A stretch of 15,795 bases of DNA from JBHEMK01 sp046262635. GTDB lineage: Bacteria; Actinomycetota; Thermoleophilia; Gaiellales; Gaiellaceae. The notes beneath the pieces were generated by a model. It worked only from the letters and a program-made list of their open reading frames with translations, did not search any database and was not told the origin of the DNA. Location of the stretch: NCBI GenBank assembly GCA_046262635.1, contig JBHEMK010000131.1, positions 1 to 15,795 of the forward strand, read 5' to 3'. A program made the position numbers and the translations under genes. This document shows positions 1 to 7,528 of the stretch, piece by piece (within the stretch, counting starts at the first letter, position 1; every line of letters starts with the position of its first letter).

Positions 1-129
1 CTCTGGGAGCGCCTCCACGCCGCGTTCAGCGAGCCGGAGCTCGTCGACCTCGGCTGCGCGATCGGCTTCGAGCTCGGCCAGCAGCACTGGCGGCGCACAG
101 TGGGGCTCCCTCCGCGCGATCACGCCTGA
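1..129 (+). CDS. C-terminal fragment of a carboxymuconolactone decarboxylase-like protein
   Basis: The reading frame is open from the left edge to a TGA at 127-129, giving 42 residues of the C-terminus; the rest lies outside the window. The visible part (FSEPELVDLGCAIGFELGQQ, then HWRRTVGL) has the helix pattern that ends carboxymuconolactone decarboxylase / AhpD-like proteins: a short 'sdaElveL..ligf..g..r...alG' helix and a small tail. In that family the catalytic Cys-x-x-Cys or His site lies further upstream, so activity cannot be judged here. The 3' end overlaps the tail of the convergent amidohydrolase gene by 10 bases. The family call rests on a short segment and could be wrong; that the frame is coding is more secure. 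Confidence 0.5.
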   Translation, partial: LWERLHAAFSEPELVDLGCAIGFELGQQHWRRTVGLPPRDHA

Positions 130-1019
130 GCCAGCAGTCGCAGGGCATTGCCGCCGAGGACCGCGCTCTGATCGTCCGGCGGCAGACCGAGCGAGCGCAC
201 GATCTCGGCCGGGCGCTCGACGCCCATGTCGAATGGGTAGTCGGAGCCGAGTAGAACGTGGTCGGCGCCGAAGAACTCGACGACGCTCCGCAGGACGCCG
301 GCGTCGTGGACGACGGTGTCGACGTAGAACCGGCCGATCGCGGCAAGAACGTCGCGGCCGGGCGGGCGGAGGGTCTGCTCGTGGGCGATCCGGCCGCGGA
401 GGGCGGGGAGCGCCCCGCCACCGTGGGCGAGCAGCACGCGCAGCTCGGGGTGGTCGTCCAGGACGCCCGAGCCGACCATGTGGGCGGCGGCCACCGTGGT
501 CTCGAACGGGTTGCCGACCGTGTTCCACAGGTAGTGCTCCTCCATCACCGGCAGCCCGAATCCGTGCGTGCTCGGATGGACGAAGACGAGCGCGCCCGTG
601 GCCTCCGCCGCCGCCCAGAAGGGGCCGAAGCGCTCGTGACCGAGATAGTCGCCGTCGGGCGAGGCGGGTACCTCGACTCCGTGGAGCCGACCGTCGCGCA
701 TCAGCTCGACGAGGTCGTCGGGTCGCGCCAGGTCAACTGTGCCCAGCGCGATGACACGGGGTCCGGCCAGCGCGGCGAGCGCCTCGTTCTGGCGTTGTGG
801 CTCGGCGCCGAGCAGGTTGACCCAGGGGCAGACGACGATCTGGTCGACGCCCGCGCGGTCCTGCTCCTCGAGGATGCGCCCCAAGTCGACGAATTCGCGG
901 AGCGCCGATCGCATCTTCAGCCCGCCGAGCATGACGACCTGGCCGCGGTCGTCCCAGGAGACTTCCGCGCCGAGCCCGGGGACGATCAGGTGGACGTGCG
1001 CGTCGACGACGGGGCTCAC
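120..1019 (-). CDS. ACMSD-type amidohydrolase (amidohydrolase 2 family, TIM barrel)
   Basis: This 299-residue cytoplasmic protein shows the metal-site landmarks of the amidohydrolase-2 / ACMSD family. These are an N-terminal His-x-His (VDAHVH, H8 and H10), His148 (VFVHPS), His199 (LLAHGGG) and Asp260 (LLGSDYPF). Relatives hydrolyse or decarboxylate small, often aromatic, carboxylic acids using one divalent metal. The length is normal for the family (about 280-340). The start is GTG at 1019, chosen because GGGGAGGA sits about 5 bases upstream and the His-x-His motif follows at once. It is the last gene of the minus-strand catabolic operon, 167 bases behind the E2 gene, and ends convergently with the left-edge gene. 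Its role may be a hydrolysis or decarboxylation step in the same pathway, which is inference. Family is confident, substrate unknown. Confidence 0.88.
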   Translation of the reverse strand: MSPVVDAHVHLIVPGLGAEVSWDDRGQVVMLGGLKMRSALREFVDLGRILEEQDRAGVDQIVVCPWVNLLGAEPQRQNEALAALAGPRVIALGTVDLARPDDLVELMRDGRLHGVEVPASPDGDYLGHERFGPFWAAAEATGALVFVHPSTHGFGLPVMEEHYLWNTVGNPFETTVAAAHMVGSGVLDDHPELRVLLAHGGGALPALRGRIAHEQTLRPPGRDVLAAIGRFYVDTVVHDAGVLRSVVEFFGADHVLLGSDYPFDMGVERPAEIVRSLGLPPDDQSAVLGGNALRLLAQA

Positions 1020-1132
1020 AACGTCCTCCCCACGAGCAGCGGGGATCCGGCGATCAGCGCCGAGCCTTGCCAGACGAGCCCGGCCAGGTGCTCGACGCGC
1101 CGGTCGACCACGATCGGCGAGAGCAGCAGCAC
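1016..1132 (-). CDS. doubtful small ORF, 38 codons, between E2 and amidohydrolase
   Basis: The 167 bases between the E2 stop and the amidohydrolase start hold an open frame that ends in a TGA overlapping the amidohydrolase GTG (GTGA). The same junction type is used by clearly real genes elsewhere in the window. From a GTG at 1132 it would encode a hydrophobic 38-residue peptide (LLLSPIVVDRR, then LAGLVWQGSALIAGSPLLVG). No ribosome binding site is visible before that GTG. The frame is the same as that of E2 and is open back to the E2 TAG, so it could also be a readthrough tail or chance, since long open frames are common in GC-rich DNA. I do not recognise the peptide. It is included because it is the only content of this gap. 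Confidence 0.2.
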   Translation of the reverse strand: MLLLSPIVVDRRVEHLAGLVWQGSALIAGSPLLVGRTL

Positions 1133-1186
1133 GACAGGATCGAGAGGGTTGGGAACTCTCCGAGATGGACCCGAGCGTTGCGAGGG

Positions 1187-2392
1187 CTATCGCACCAGTC
1201 CTGCCGGCTCCTCGACCAGGAGAGCCAGCGTCGAGAGGAACTCCGCACCTCGGGCGCCGTCGACGACGCGGTGGTCGAAGGAGAGTCCAAGCGTCAGCAT
1301 CGGCCGCACGGCGGCCGAGCCCTCGAGGGGCACCAGTCGGTGGGCGATTCGACCCACGGAGAGGATCGCCGCCTGCGGCGCGTTCACGATGGCGTCGAAT
1401 GAGTCGATGCCGTACATGCCCAGGTTTGAAACGGTGAAAGTACCGCCCGACAGGTCGGCCGGCCGCAGCCGTCCCTCGCGCGCGGCGGCCACGACCTCGA
1501 TCCGCCGCGCCGCGATCGCGCCGAGCTCGAGCCGGTCGGCGTCGTGCACGACGGGCACAAGGACTCCGTCATCGATCGCGACGGCGATCGCGACGTTGAC
1601 GTGCTCGTTCGCGGCAATTGCCCCGTCGCGCCACGACGCGTTCACCCGCGGGTGGCGCCGCAGCGCCTCTGCGACGAGCTTGACGACGAGGTCGGTGTGG
1701 CTGACCTTCTCGTTCCCCGGCCGACTGCGCGCGGTTGCCCGCCAGCTCTGCAGCCGCGTCGCCTCCACCTCGCGGCGCATGAAGACGTGCGGCACCGTCT
1801 GCCAGCTCTGCGTCGTGCGCTCGGCCATCACGCGCCAGGCGGACCCGACCGCAATTGGCGACCCGACCACTCCTCCAGGTGACAGGGTGGTGCCGCTTGC
1901 CCCCCGGGCACGTTCAACGTCCGCGGCGACGACTGTGCCGTTGGGGCCACTGCCGTCGAGCGCAGCGATGTCCACGCCTCGCTCCTTGGCGATCCGACGG
2001 GCCTTCGGCGACGCGAGCCGTCGGCGCCCCCGCTCGCCTCCACCTAACGGCGTGCTGGGGGGATGCGCGGTCGGCGTCGCGGCGCCGTTGGCCTGCACCT
2101 CGGCGGTCGGAGCGACCGGCGCGGACACAGGCCGAGCTTCAGCGAGCTGCTCCCCGGCCGCGAGCACGACGGCGACCGCCCGGCCGACCGGGACGTCCTC
2201 GCCCTCGGCGGCGGTCAGCCCCGCCAACGTCCCGTCGGCGGGCGCTTCGACGTCGACCGTCACCTTGTCGGTCTCGACCTCGAACAGCGGCTCGCCCTTC
2301 GCAACGGCGTCGCCGTTGGACCGGTACCAGCGCAGAAGCTTGCCCGTTTCCTGTGCCAGCCCGAGCGCGGGCATGATCACGTCCGTCGGCAT
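1187..2392 (-). CDS. dihydrolipoamide acyltransferase, E2 of a 2-oxo acid dehydrogenase complex
   Basis: The 401-residue protein has the full E2 architecture. An N-terminal lipoyl domain (about 2-78) carries the lipoylated Lys43 in VETDKVTVD. An Ala/Pro/Thr-rich linker (about 80-122) is followed by a peripheral-subunit-binding domain (about 126-162; SPKARRIAKERGVDI then GPNGTVVAADV). A CoA-dependent acyltransferase domain (about 175-401) ends with the catalytic DHRVVDG motif (His374, Asp378). It transfers the acyl group from the thiamine-linked intermediate made by E1 onto CoA. One lipoyl domain and this length are usual for bacterial E2. The ATG overlaps the stop of the M24 gene by one base (TGATG), implying translational coupling. 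It differs from a usual E1-alpha/E1-beta/E2 order by having the M24 gene in between. The acyl substrate (acetyl, branched-chain, acetoin-derived or other) cannot be fixed from the sequence. Confidence 0.95.
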   Translation of the reverse strand: MPTDVIMPALGLAQETGKLLRWYRSNGDAVAKGEPLFEVETDKVTVDVEAPADGTLAGLTAAEGEDVPVGRAVAVVLAAGEQLAEARPVSAPVAPTAEVQANGAATPTAHPPSTPLGGGERGRRRLASPKARRIAKERGVDIAALDGSGPNGTVVAADVERARGASGTTLSPGGVVGSPIAVGSAWRVMAERTTQSWQTVPHVFMRREVEATRLQSWRATARSRPGNEKVSHTDLVVKLVAEALRRHPRVNASWRDGAIAANEHVNVAIAVAIDDGVLVPVVHDADRLELGAIAARRIEVVAAAREGRLRPADLSGGTFTVSNLGMYGIDSFDAIVNAPQAAILSVGRIAHRLVPLEGSAAVRPMLTLGLSFDHRVVDGARGAEFLSTLALLVEEPAGLVR

Positions 2393-3732
2393 CAGTCCAC
2401 GGGCGCGGCCTTGGACCCTGCGGAGTCGACCGCCGCGTCGGCCAGGGAAGGGTTGTTCAGGTTCGACGTCACCTCGCGCACCCCGGGCAGCCGACCCCCT
2501 ACGGTGTAGTGGCCGCCGCCGGCGACGAGGAGCTCTTCGGCCGGGAAGCGGGTGATCACTTCACAGCCGTCGTTCGTGACGACGAGCTGCTCCTCGATCC
2601 GGGCCGCCTGCCAGCCGTCGGAAGCAGGCCAGAACGTCTCGAGTGCGAAGACCATTCCTGCCCGGATCTCCTCGGGGTAGTCGAACGAGACAAGCCGGCT
2701 GAAGATCGGCTTCTCCCAGATCGAGAGCCCGACGCCGTGACCGTACTGGAGCGCGAAGGCCGCCTCCTCGTCGGGGAAGCCGAACTCCGGGGCCTCCGGG
2801 AAGGTCGAGACGACATCGGCCGTTGTGACGCCTGGCCGGATCATCGAGATCGCGCGGTCGAGGATGAAGCGGCAGCGCTTGTACGCTTCGACAAGCGCCG
2901 GAGACCCGCTGCCGACCGCGAACGTGCGGTAGTAGCAGGTCCGGTAGCCGTTGTAGGCGTGGAGGATGTCGAAGTAGGCGGGATCCCCCGGCCGCAGCAT
3001 CCGGTCGGTGAACACGTGCGGGTGGGGCGAGCAGCGTTCCCCCGAGATCGCGTTCACCCCTTCGACGTGCTCGGACCCCAGCTCGTAGAGGGTGCGGTTG
3101 ACGAGCGCGACGCATTCGTTCTCGCGCATCCCGGGCCGTAGCGTCCGGAACAGCTCGTCATAGGCAGCGTCCACCATCGCGCACGCGGTGTTGAGCAGCG
3201 TGATCTCGTCCTCCGTCTTGATCATCCGGACGTCCTGCATCAGTGCTTGGCCGTCGACGACCGTGATCCCCTCGGCCTGGAGCGCTTCGAGCACCGGCAG
3301 CTCGATCACGTCGACCCCGACCGGCTCGCCGAGCAGACCACGCTCCGCCAGCTCCTCGCGGACCTTCTGCGCTACGGACTCGGCACGCCCCTTGACCGAC
3401 CCGCGCAGCGTCGAGATCCCGGCGCGCGAGCGCTCCTCGCCGAGCCACGGGTTGTAGAGCTTGTGGTGGCGCGCGGCCGAGCCGAAGTCCCACATGATCG
3501 GCTCGTCGTTCTGGGGCAGGAGCGTGAAGCGGACGAGTTTGTCGATCGCCCACGTGCCGATGTGGGTTGCCGTGATGTAGCGGATGTTGTTCATGTCGAA
3601 GCAGAGCAGGGCGCCCAGCTCCGACCGCTTCAGCGCCGACTTGGCGTTCGCGAGCCGCTCGGTGCGCAGCCGGTCGAAGTCGGCCCGCTGTTCCCAGTCG
3701 ACGGCCATCGTGCCGTAGGTCCGCAGTCCCAT
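2392..3732 (-). CDS. M24 family (creatinase / Xaa-Pro dipeptidase fold) hydrolase-like protein with altered metal site
   Basis: The 446-residue protein has an N-terminal creatinase-type domain (about 15-165) and a C-terminal pita-bread domain (about 168-400). Landmarks seen are IKTEDEI (171-177), SPHPHVFTDR (235-244), Asp255 (YFDIL), GHGVGL with His332, Glu365 (ALETFW) and Glu380 (ARIEEQ). In metal-dependent M24 peptidases the five ligands are Asp, Asp, His, Glu, Glu. Here the second Asp position, 11 residues after Asp255, is Cys266 (GYRTCYYRTF). Family members include proline dipeptidases, metal-free creatinase and the DMSP lyase DddP, so C-N hydrolysis or lyase chemistry on a small molecule is as likely as peptidase activity. 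The gene starts at ATG 3732, two bases after the E1 beta stop. A second in-frame ATG at 3708 has no better ribosome binding site. It lies between E1 beta and E2, which ties it to the same pathway. Fold is sure, reaction unknown. Confidence 0.9.
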   Translation of the reverse strand: MGLRTYGTMAVDWEQRADFDRLRTERLANAKSALKRSELGALLCFDMNNIRYITATHIGTWAIDKLVRFTLLPQNDEPIMWDFGSAARHHKLYNPWLGEERSRAGISTLRGSVKGRAESVAQKVREELAERGLLGEPVGVDVIELPVLEALQAEGITVVDGQALMQDVRMIKTEDEITLLNTACAMVDAAYDELFRTLRPGMRENECVALVNRTLYELGSEHVEGVNAISGERCSPHPHVFTDRMLRPGDPAYFDILHAYNGYRTCYYRTFAVGSGSPALVEAYKRCRFILDRAISMIRPGVTTADVVSTFPEAPEFGFPDEEAAFALQYGHGVGLSIWEKPIFSRLVSFDYPEEIRAGMVFALETFWPASDGWQAARIEEQLVVTNDGCEVITRFPAEELLVAGGGHYTVGGRLPGVREVTSNLNNPSLADAAVDSAGSKAAPVD

Positions 3733-3734
3733 TC

Positions 3735-4734
3735 TCAGCTCTTTCCGATCAGCTCGCGTGCGGTCTGCGCGACGAGCTGGGGTGTCGGCACCGACACATC
3801 CTCGAGCGGCGGCGAGAAGGGCACCGGGACGTCCAGCGCGCCGATCCGCTTGACAGGCGCATCGAGGTGGTAGAAGGCGCGGTCGGCGATCACGGAGGCG
3901 ATCTCCGCCGTGACGCCGTAGCGCCGGTGGCCCTCGTCGACCACGATTGCCCGGCTTGTCTTCTCGACCGAGCGGATCAGTGTGTCCTCGTCGAGCGGCG
4001 AGGTCGTGCGGGGATCAACGACCTCTGCGGAGATCCCGTCGGCCTCGAGCAGCTCTGCGGCGGCGAGCGAGACCTGCACCATCGAGCTCGTGGCGACGAT
4101 CGTCACGTCGCGGCCCTCGCGTTTCACGTCGGCGAGGCCGAGCGGGACCGTGTACTCGTCTTCGGGCACGCCGCCCTTGAGCGGGTAGTGCAGCTTGTCC
4201 TCGATGAAGACGACCGGGTTGTCGTCGCGGATCGCGGTCTTCAGCAGGCCCTTCGCGTCGTAGGGCGTCGAGGGGATCGCGACCTTGAGGCCCGGGATGT
4301 GGCTGACCCAGGCCTGCAGGCTCTGGCTGTGCTGCGCGGCCGAGCGGCGGGTCGCGCCGAGCGTCGTCCGCAGGACGAGCGGCACCGTCAGCTTGCCGCC
4401 CGACATGTAGTGCGCCTTCGCCGCCTGGTTGACGAGCTGGTCCAGCACGAGCGTCAGAAAGTCGCCGAACATGATGTCGACGACCGGGCGCATCCCGGTC
4501 ATCGCCGCGCCGACGCCGAGGCCGGTGATGCCGGCCTCGGAGATCGGTGAGTCGACAACGCGCTCGGGCCCGAACTCGGTCACGAGCCCCGAGAGCACCT
4601 TGAAGGGCGTCCCGGCCTCGGCGACATCCTCCCCGATCACGAAGACGCGTTCGTCGCGCCGAAGCTCCTCGACCAACGCCTCGTTGATCGCCTGGCCGAA
4701 GGTGATCTCCCGGGTCGCCACTCGGGCCTCGGTG

Positions 4735-4748
<14 letters not shown>
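3735..4748 (-). CDS. 2-oxo acid dehydrogenase E1 component, beta subunit
   Basis: The 337-residue protein matches transketolase-like E1 beta subunits along its whole length. Features include VFVIGEDVAEAG (35-46), the thiamine-activating glutamate in DSPISEAGITG (Glu71), IMFGDFLTLVLDQLVNQAAK (92-111), the AQHSQS motif with His140, PGLKVAIPSTPYDAKGLL (152-169), and a C-terminal transketolase-type domain. With E1 alpha it forms the heterotetramer that decarboxylates a 2-oxo acid and passes the acyl group to lipoyl-E2. The most similar known groups are pyruvate, branched-chain and acetoin dehydrogenase beta subunits; residues do not decide between them. The ATG lies inside the E1 alpha 3' end (14-base overlap), a strong sign of coupled translation and equimolar subunits. 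Confidence 0.96.
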
Positions 4749-5726
<978 letters not shown>

Positions 5727-5730
<4 letters not shown>

Positions 5731-6626
5731 GGACGCACGCCGGTCTCGATGCCCGACAGGGTCGCGAGGACGTCGAAGACGATTGCGAAATCCTTGTGCT
5801 CGAGGCCCAGGCCGCGTGCAGCGGTGAGGAGCTCGTTGCTGACCGCCGTCGTCGGCATCGGCACGTCGAGCTCGCGGCCGAGCTCGAGCGCAAGGTTCAG
5901 GTCCTTTTGCATCATGTTGCAATCGAACCACGCCTCCTCAGGCTGCTCGAGCACGAGGGGCCCGCGGTAGGTGACCATCGGGGAGGCGATCACGCTCGCG
6001 AGCATCACTCGGACCGCCGTTTCGCGCGGGATCCCACTCTTCTCCGCCAAGAGCACGCCCTCGCTAAAAGCGACCATCTGCACATGGAGCTGGAGGTTCA
6101 CGGCGATCTTCATCGTCACGGCAGATCCGCTCGGGCCGACATGCAAGACCGTCGGGCCAATCGCCTCGAGCACGGGTTCGACCCGGGCGAAGGCATCCGC
6201 GTCGCCGCCGACCATCACCGAGAGCTTCCCCTGCTCGAGCGTGACCACCGAACCAGAGACGGGCGCGTCGAGCATGTGGGCCCCGGCCTCGCGGACGCGA
6301 TCAGCCAGGGCGCGCGTGTTCGCCGGGCTCGCGGTCGACATGTCGACGTACACCTTCCCGGCGGAGAGGCCGGCGAGGATCCCAGTGGGCCCTCCAGTCA
6401 CCGCCTTCACGGCGGCCGTGCTCGTCACCATCGTGAAGACGATCTCGCTGCGCTCGGCGACCTCGCGCGGGCTTTCGGCCCACTGCATCCCAGCGCCGAG
6501 CAGCCACTGCGCCTTCTCCTTCGTGCGGTTCCAGCCGGTGACGCGGTGGCCGGCGTCGAGCAGGCGCTTGGCGATGCGGCCGCCCATCACACCCAGGCCG
6601 ACGTAACCGAGCTCAGCCACGTCCAC
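5727..6626 (-). CDS. NAD(P)-dependent beta-hydroxyacid dehydrogenase (3-hydroxyisobutyrate dehydrogenase family)
   Basis: The 299-residue protein has the standard family layout. A Rossmann domain has GYVGLGVMG (7-15) followed by WNRT at 32-35; an Arg at this place usually favours NADP. The substrate loop is DAPVSGS (120-126). The catalytic Lys173 and helper Asn177 lie in TMKIAVN, and KDLNLAL (241-247) is in the C-terminal helical domain. Family members oxidise 3-hydroxyisobutyrate or reduce tartronate, glyoxylate or succinic semialdehydes; substrate cannot be assigned. Start is GTG 6626 with GGGA about 5 bases upstream; a second GTG two codons later is possible. It overlaps the GntR gene by 14 bases and E1 alpha by 4, so it belongs to the operon. 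Next to E1/E2, it probably supplies or removes an oxo/hydroxy acid of the pathway, which is inference. Confidence 0.93.
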
Positions 6627-7362
6627 TCGTTCCCGCGGCCCCGACGGGACTGAGCCCCTCCCCGACGATCTGGTGGACGTCGGACTCGACCCGGACGAGG
6701 TGCGCGCGCATCTCCTCGCGCGCGCGGTCAGGGTCGCCGGCGAGGATCGCCGCGCGGATTGCCCGGTGCTGTTCGAGCGACCGCTCCGGGCTGTGTGGAA
6801 TCAGGAAGATCGTCATCAGCGCACGCCGCAGCAGGTCGCGCAGCGCCTGCATGCTGTGCAGCACCAGGCGGTTCTCGGTCGCACCGGCGATCGCGACGTG
6901 GAAGCGAAGGTCGGCGTCGATGTACAGCTCGGCGTCGGCGTCGGCCGACTCCAGGCCCTGCTGCATGTCGTCGATCGCGTCGCCCATCTGCCGGAGGTGT
7001 TCCTCCGCCCGCCGCACGGCCGCGAGCGCGGCCGCCTCGCACTCGAGGATGCGGCGAAGCTCGTAGATCTCGCGCATGTTCGCCTCGTCGAGGCTGAGCA
7101 GCAGCCTCAGCGACGTGTTGAGCGGGTTGCGGTAGTCCGCGACCGCGAAGGAGCCGTTCCCCTCCGATTCGATCAGGCCGCGCGACTCCAGCATCCGCAG
7201 CGCCTCGCGCACCGATGAGCGGCCGGCGCCGTAGAGCTGCGTCAGCTCCCGCTCGGGCGGCAGCACGTCTCCCGGCTTCAGGCGGCGACCGGCTATCTCC
7301 GCGACGAGCTGGTCGGCGATCAGCTCGTAGACCTTCCGGCGCTCGACTGGTTGGTAGCTCAT
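6613..7362 (-). CDS. GntR family transcriptional regulator, FadR/FCD subfamily
   Basis: The 249-residue protein has an N-terminal winged helix-turn-helix (about 8-76), with the GntR signature from LKPGDVLPPEREL through GAGRSSVREALRMLESRGLIE. A helical FCD ligand domain (about 95-230) follows, with a likely metal/ligand set Asp151, His155 (DLRFHVAIAGATEN), His199 (EQHRAI) and His221 (RAHLVRV). Such proteins bind organic acids and usually repress neighbouring catabolic genes. ATG 7362 was chosen because the conserved domain begins right after it; upstream sequence in frame is non-family and overlaps the divergent control region. It is the first gene of the minus-strand operon, so it probably autoregulates. 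Two palindromic sites upstream (7377-7391 and 7481-7495) are likely operators. The effector is probably a pathway substrate or intermediate, which is inference. Confidence 0.95.
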   Translation of the reverse strand: MSYQPVERRKVYELIADQLVAEIAGRRLKPGDVLPPERELTQLYGAGRSSVREALRMLESRGLIESEGNGSFAVADYRNPLNTSLRLLLSLDEANMREIYELRRILECEAAALAAVRRAEEHLRQMGDAIDDMQQGLESADADAELYIDADLRFHVAIAGATENRLVLHSMQALRDLLRRALMTIFLIPHSPERSLEQHRAIRAAILAGDPDRAREEMRAHLVRVESDVHQIVGEGLSPVGAAGTSGRG

Positions 7363-7376
7363 GGTCTCTGGCGCCT

Positions 7377-7391
7377 GTCGGACAATCAGAC
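7377..7391. promoter_or_regulatory. candidate GntR operator, copy 1 (imperfect)
   Basis: GTCGGACAATCAGAC matches the perfect inverted repeat at 7481-7495 at 12 of 15 positions and shares its right half, ATCAGAC, exactly. As an inverted repeat it is itself 5 of 7 paired. It lies 15 bases before the GntR start codon and just downstream of a predicted minus-strand -10 box, a position suited to autorepression. Binding is inferred, not shown. Confidence 0.55.
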
Positions 7392-7400
7392 GCGGCGCGG

Positions 7401-7429
7401 AGCTTACGTGCCTGAGGGACGCATTGCAA
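7401..7429 (-). promoter_or_regulatory. candidate promoter of the GntR-led catabolic operon
   Basis: Read on the minus strand, TTGCAA (7429-7424) and TAAGCT (7406-7401) are separated by exactly 17 bases, a sigma70-like layout with partial matches to both consensus boxes. The predicted transcription start is near 7394, at the edge of operator copy 1. No better pair was seen between the divergent genes for this direction. Confidence 0.4.
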
Positions 7430-7445
7430 GGAACTTCGGGTGCGG

Positions 7446-7474
7446 TTGCGGCCTGCGCGGATCCGTGCTTCAAT
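7446..7474 (+). promoter_or_regulatory. candidate promoter of the ABC transporter operon
   Basis: TTGCGG (7446-7451) and TTCAAT (7469-7474) are 17 bases apart. Matches to the sigma70 boxes are only 3/6 and 4/6. Placement supports it: the predicted start falls at about 7481, exactly where the perfect palindrome begins, mirroring the arrangement on the other strand. Confidence 0.35.
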
Positions 7475-7480
7475 CGCGCG

Positions 7481-7495
7481 GTCTGATTATCAGAC
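7481..7495. promoter_or_regulatory. candidate GntR operator, copy 2 (perfect 7-1-7 palindrome)
   Basis: GTCTGATTATCAGAC is a perfect inverted repeat with 7-base arms around a single central base. The size and odd symmetry suit the short palindromes bound by FadR-type GntR dimers. It lies between the predicted transporter promoter and the binding-protein start, about 33 bases before that start codon, so repression by blocking initiation is plausible. It is 104 bases from copy 1, close to ten helical turns. Confidence 0.65.
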
Positions 7496-7513
7496 GAACG
7501 GTTAACGGTGGGC

Positions 7514-7522
7514 AAAGGAGGT
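7514..7522 (+). promoter_or_regulatory. strong ribosome binding site fixing the binding-protein start
   Basis: AAAGGAGGT is a near-perfect Shine-Dalgarno sequence 6 bases before GTG 7529. An in-frame GTG at 7508 lies upstream of this site and would add seven codons to the front of the signal peptide, so 7529 is taken as the start. Confidence 0.85.
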
Positions 7523-7528
7523 TCGGTC

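Noticed and set aside
258..2555. A 765-codon plus-strand open frame across the amidohydrolase and E2 genes
   Set aside because: It is antisense to two genes with full catalytic motifs, its translation is Arg/Ser/Ala-rich with no family features, and long antisense frames are expected in GC-rich DNA.
2392..3732. Naming the M24 protein prolidase, creatinase or DMSP lyase
   Set aside because: The Cys266 substitution argues against a standard prolidase, the retained Asp/His/Glu/Glu set argues against metal-free creatinase, and no specific DddP signature was seen.
5731..5931. N-terminal extension of E1 alpha to an upstream ATG at 5931
   Set aside because: The added 67 residues are Arg/Pro-rich, antisense-like and would overlap the hydroxyacid dehydrogenase by about 200 bases; the GTGA junction at 5730 gives the family-normal length.
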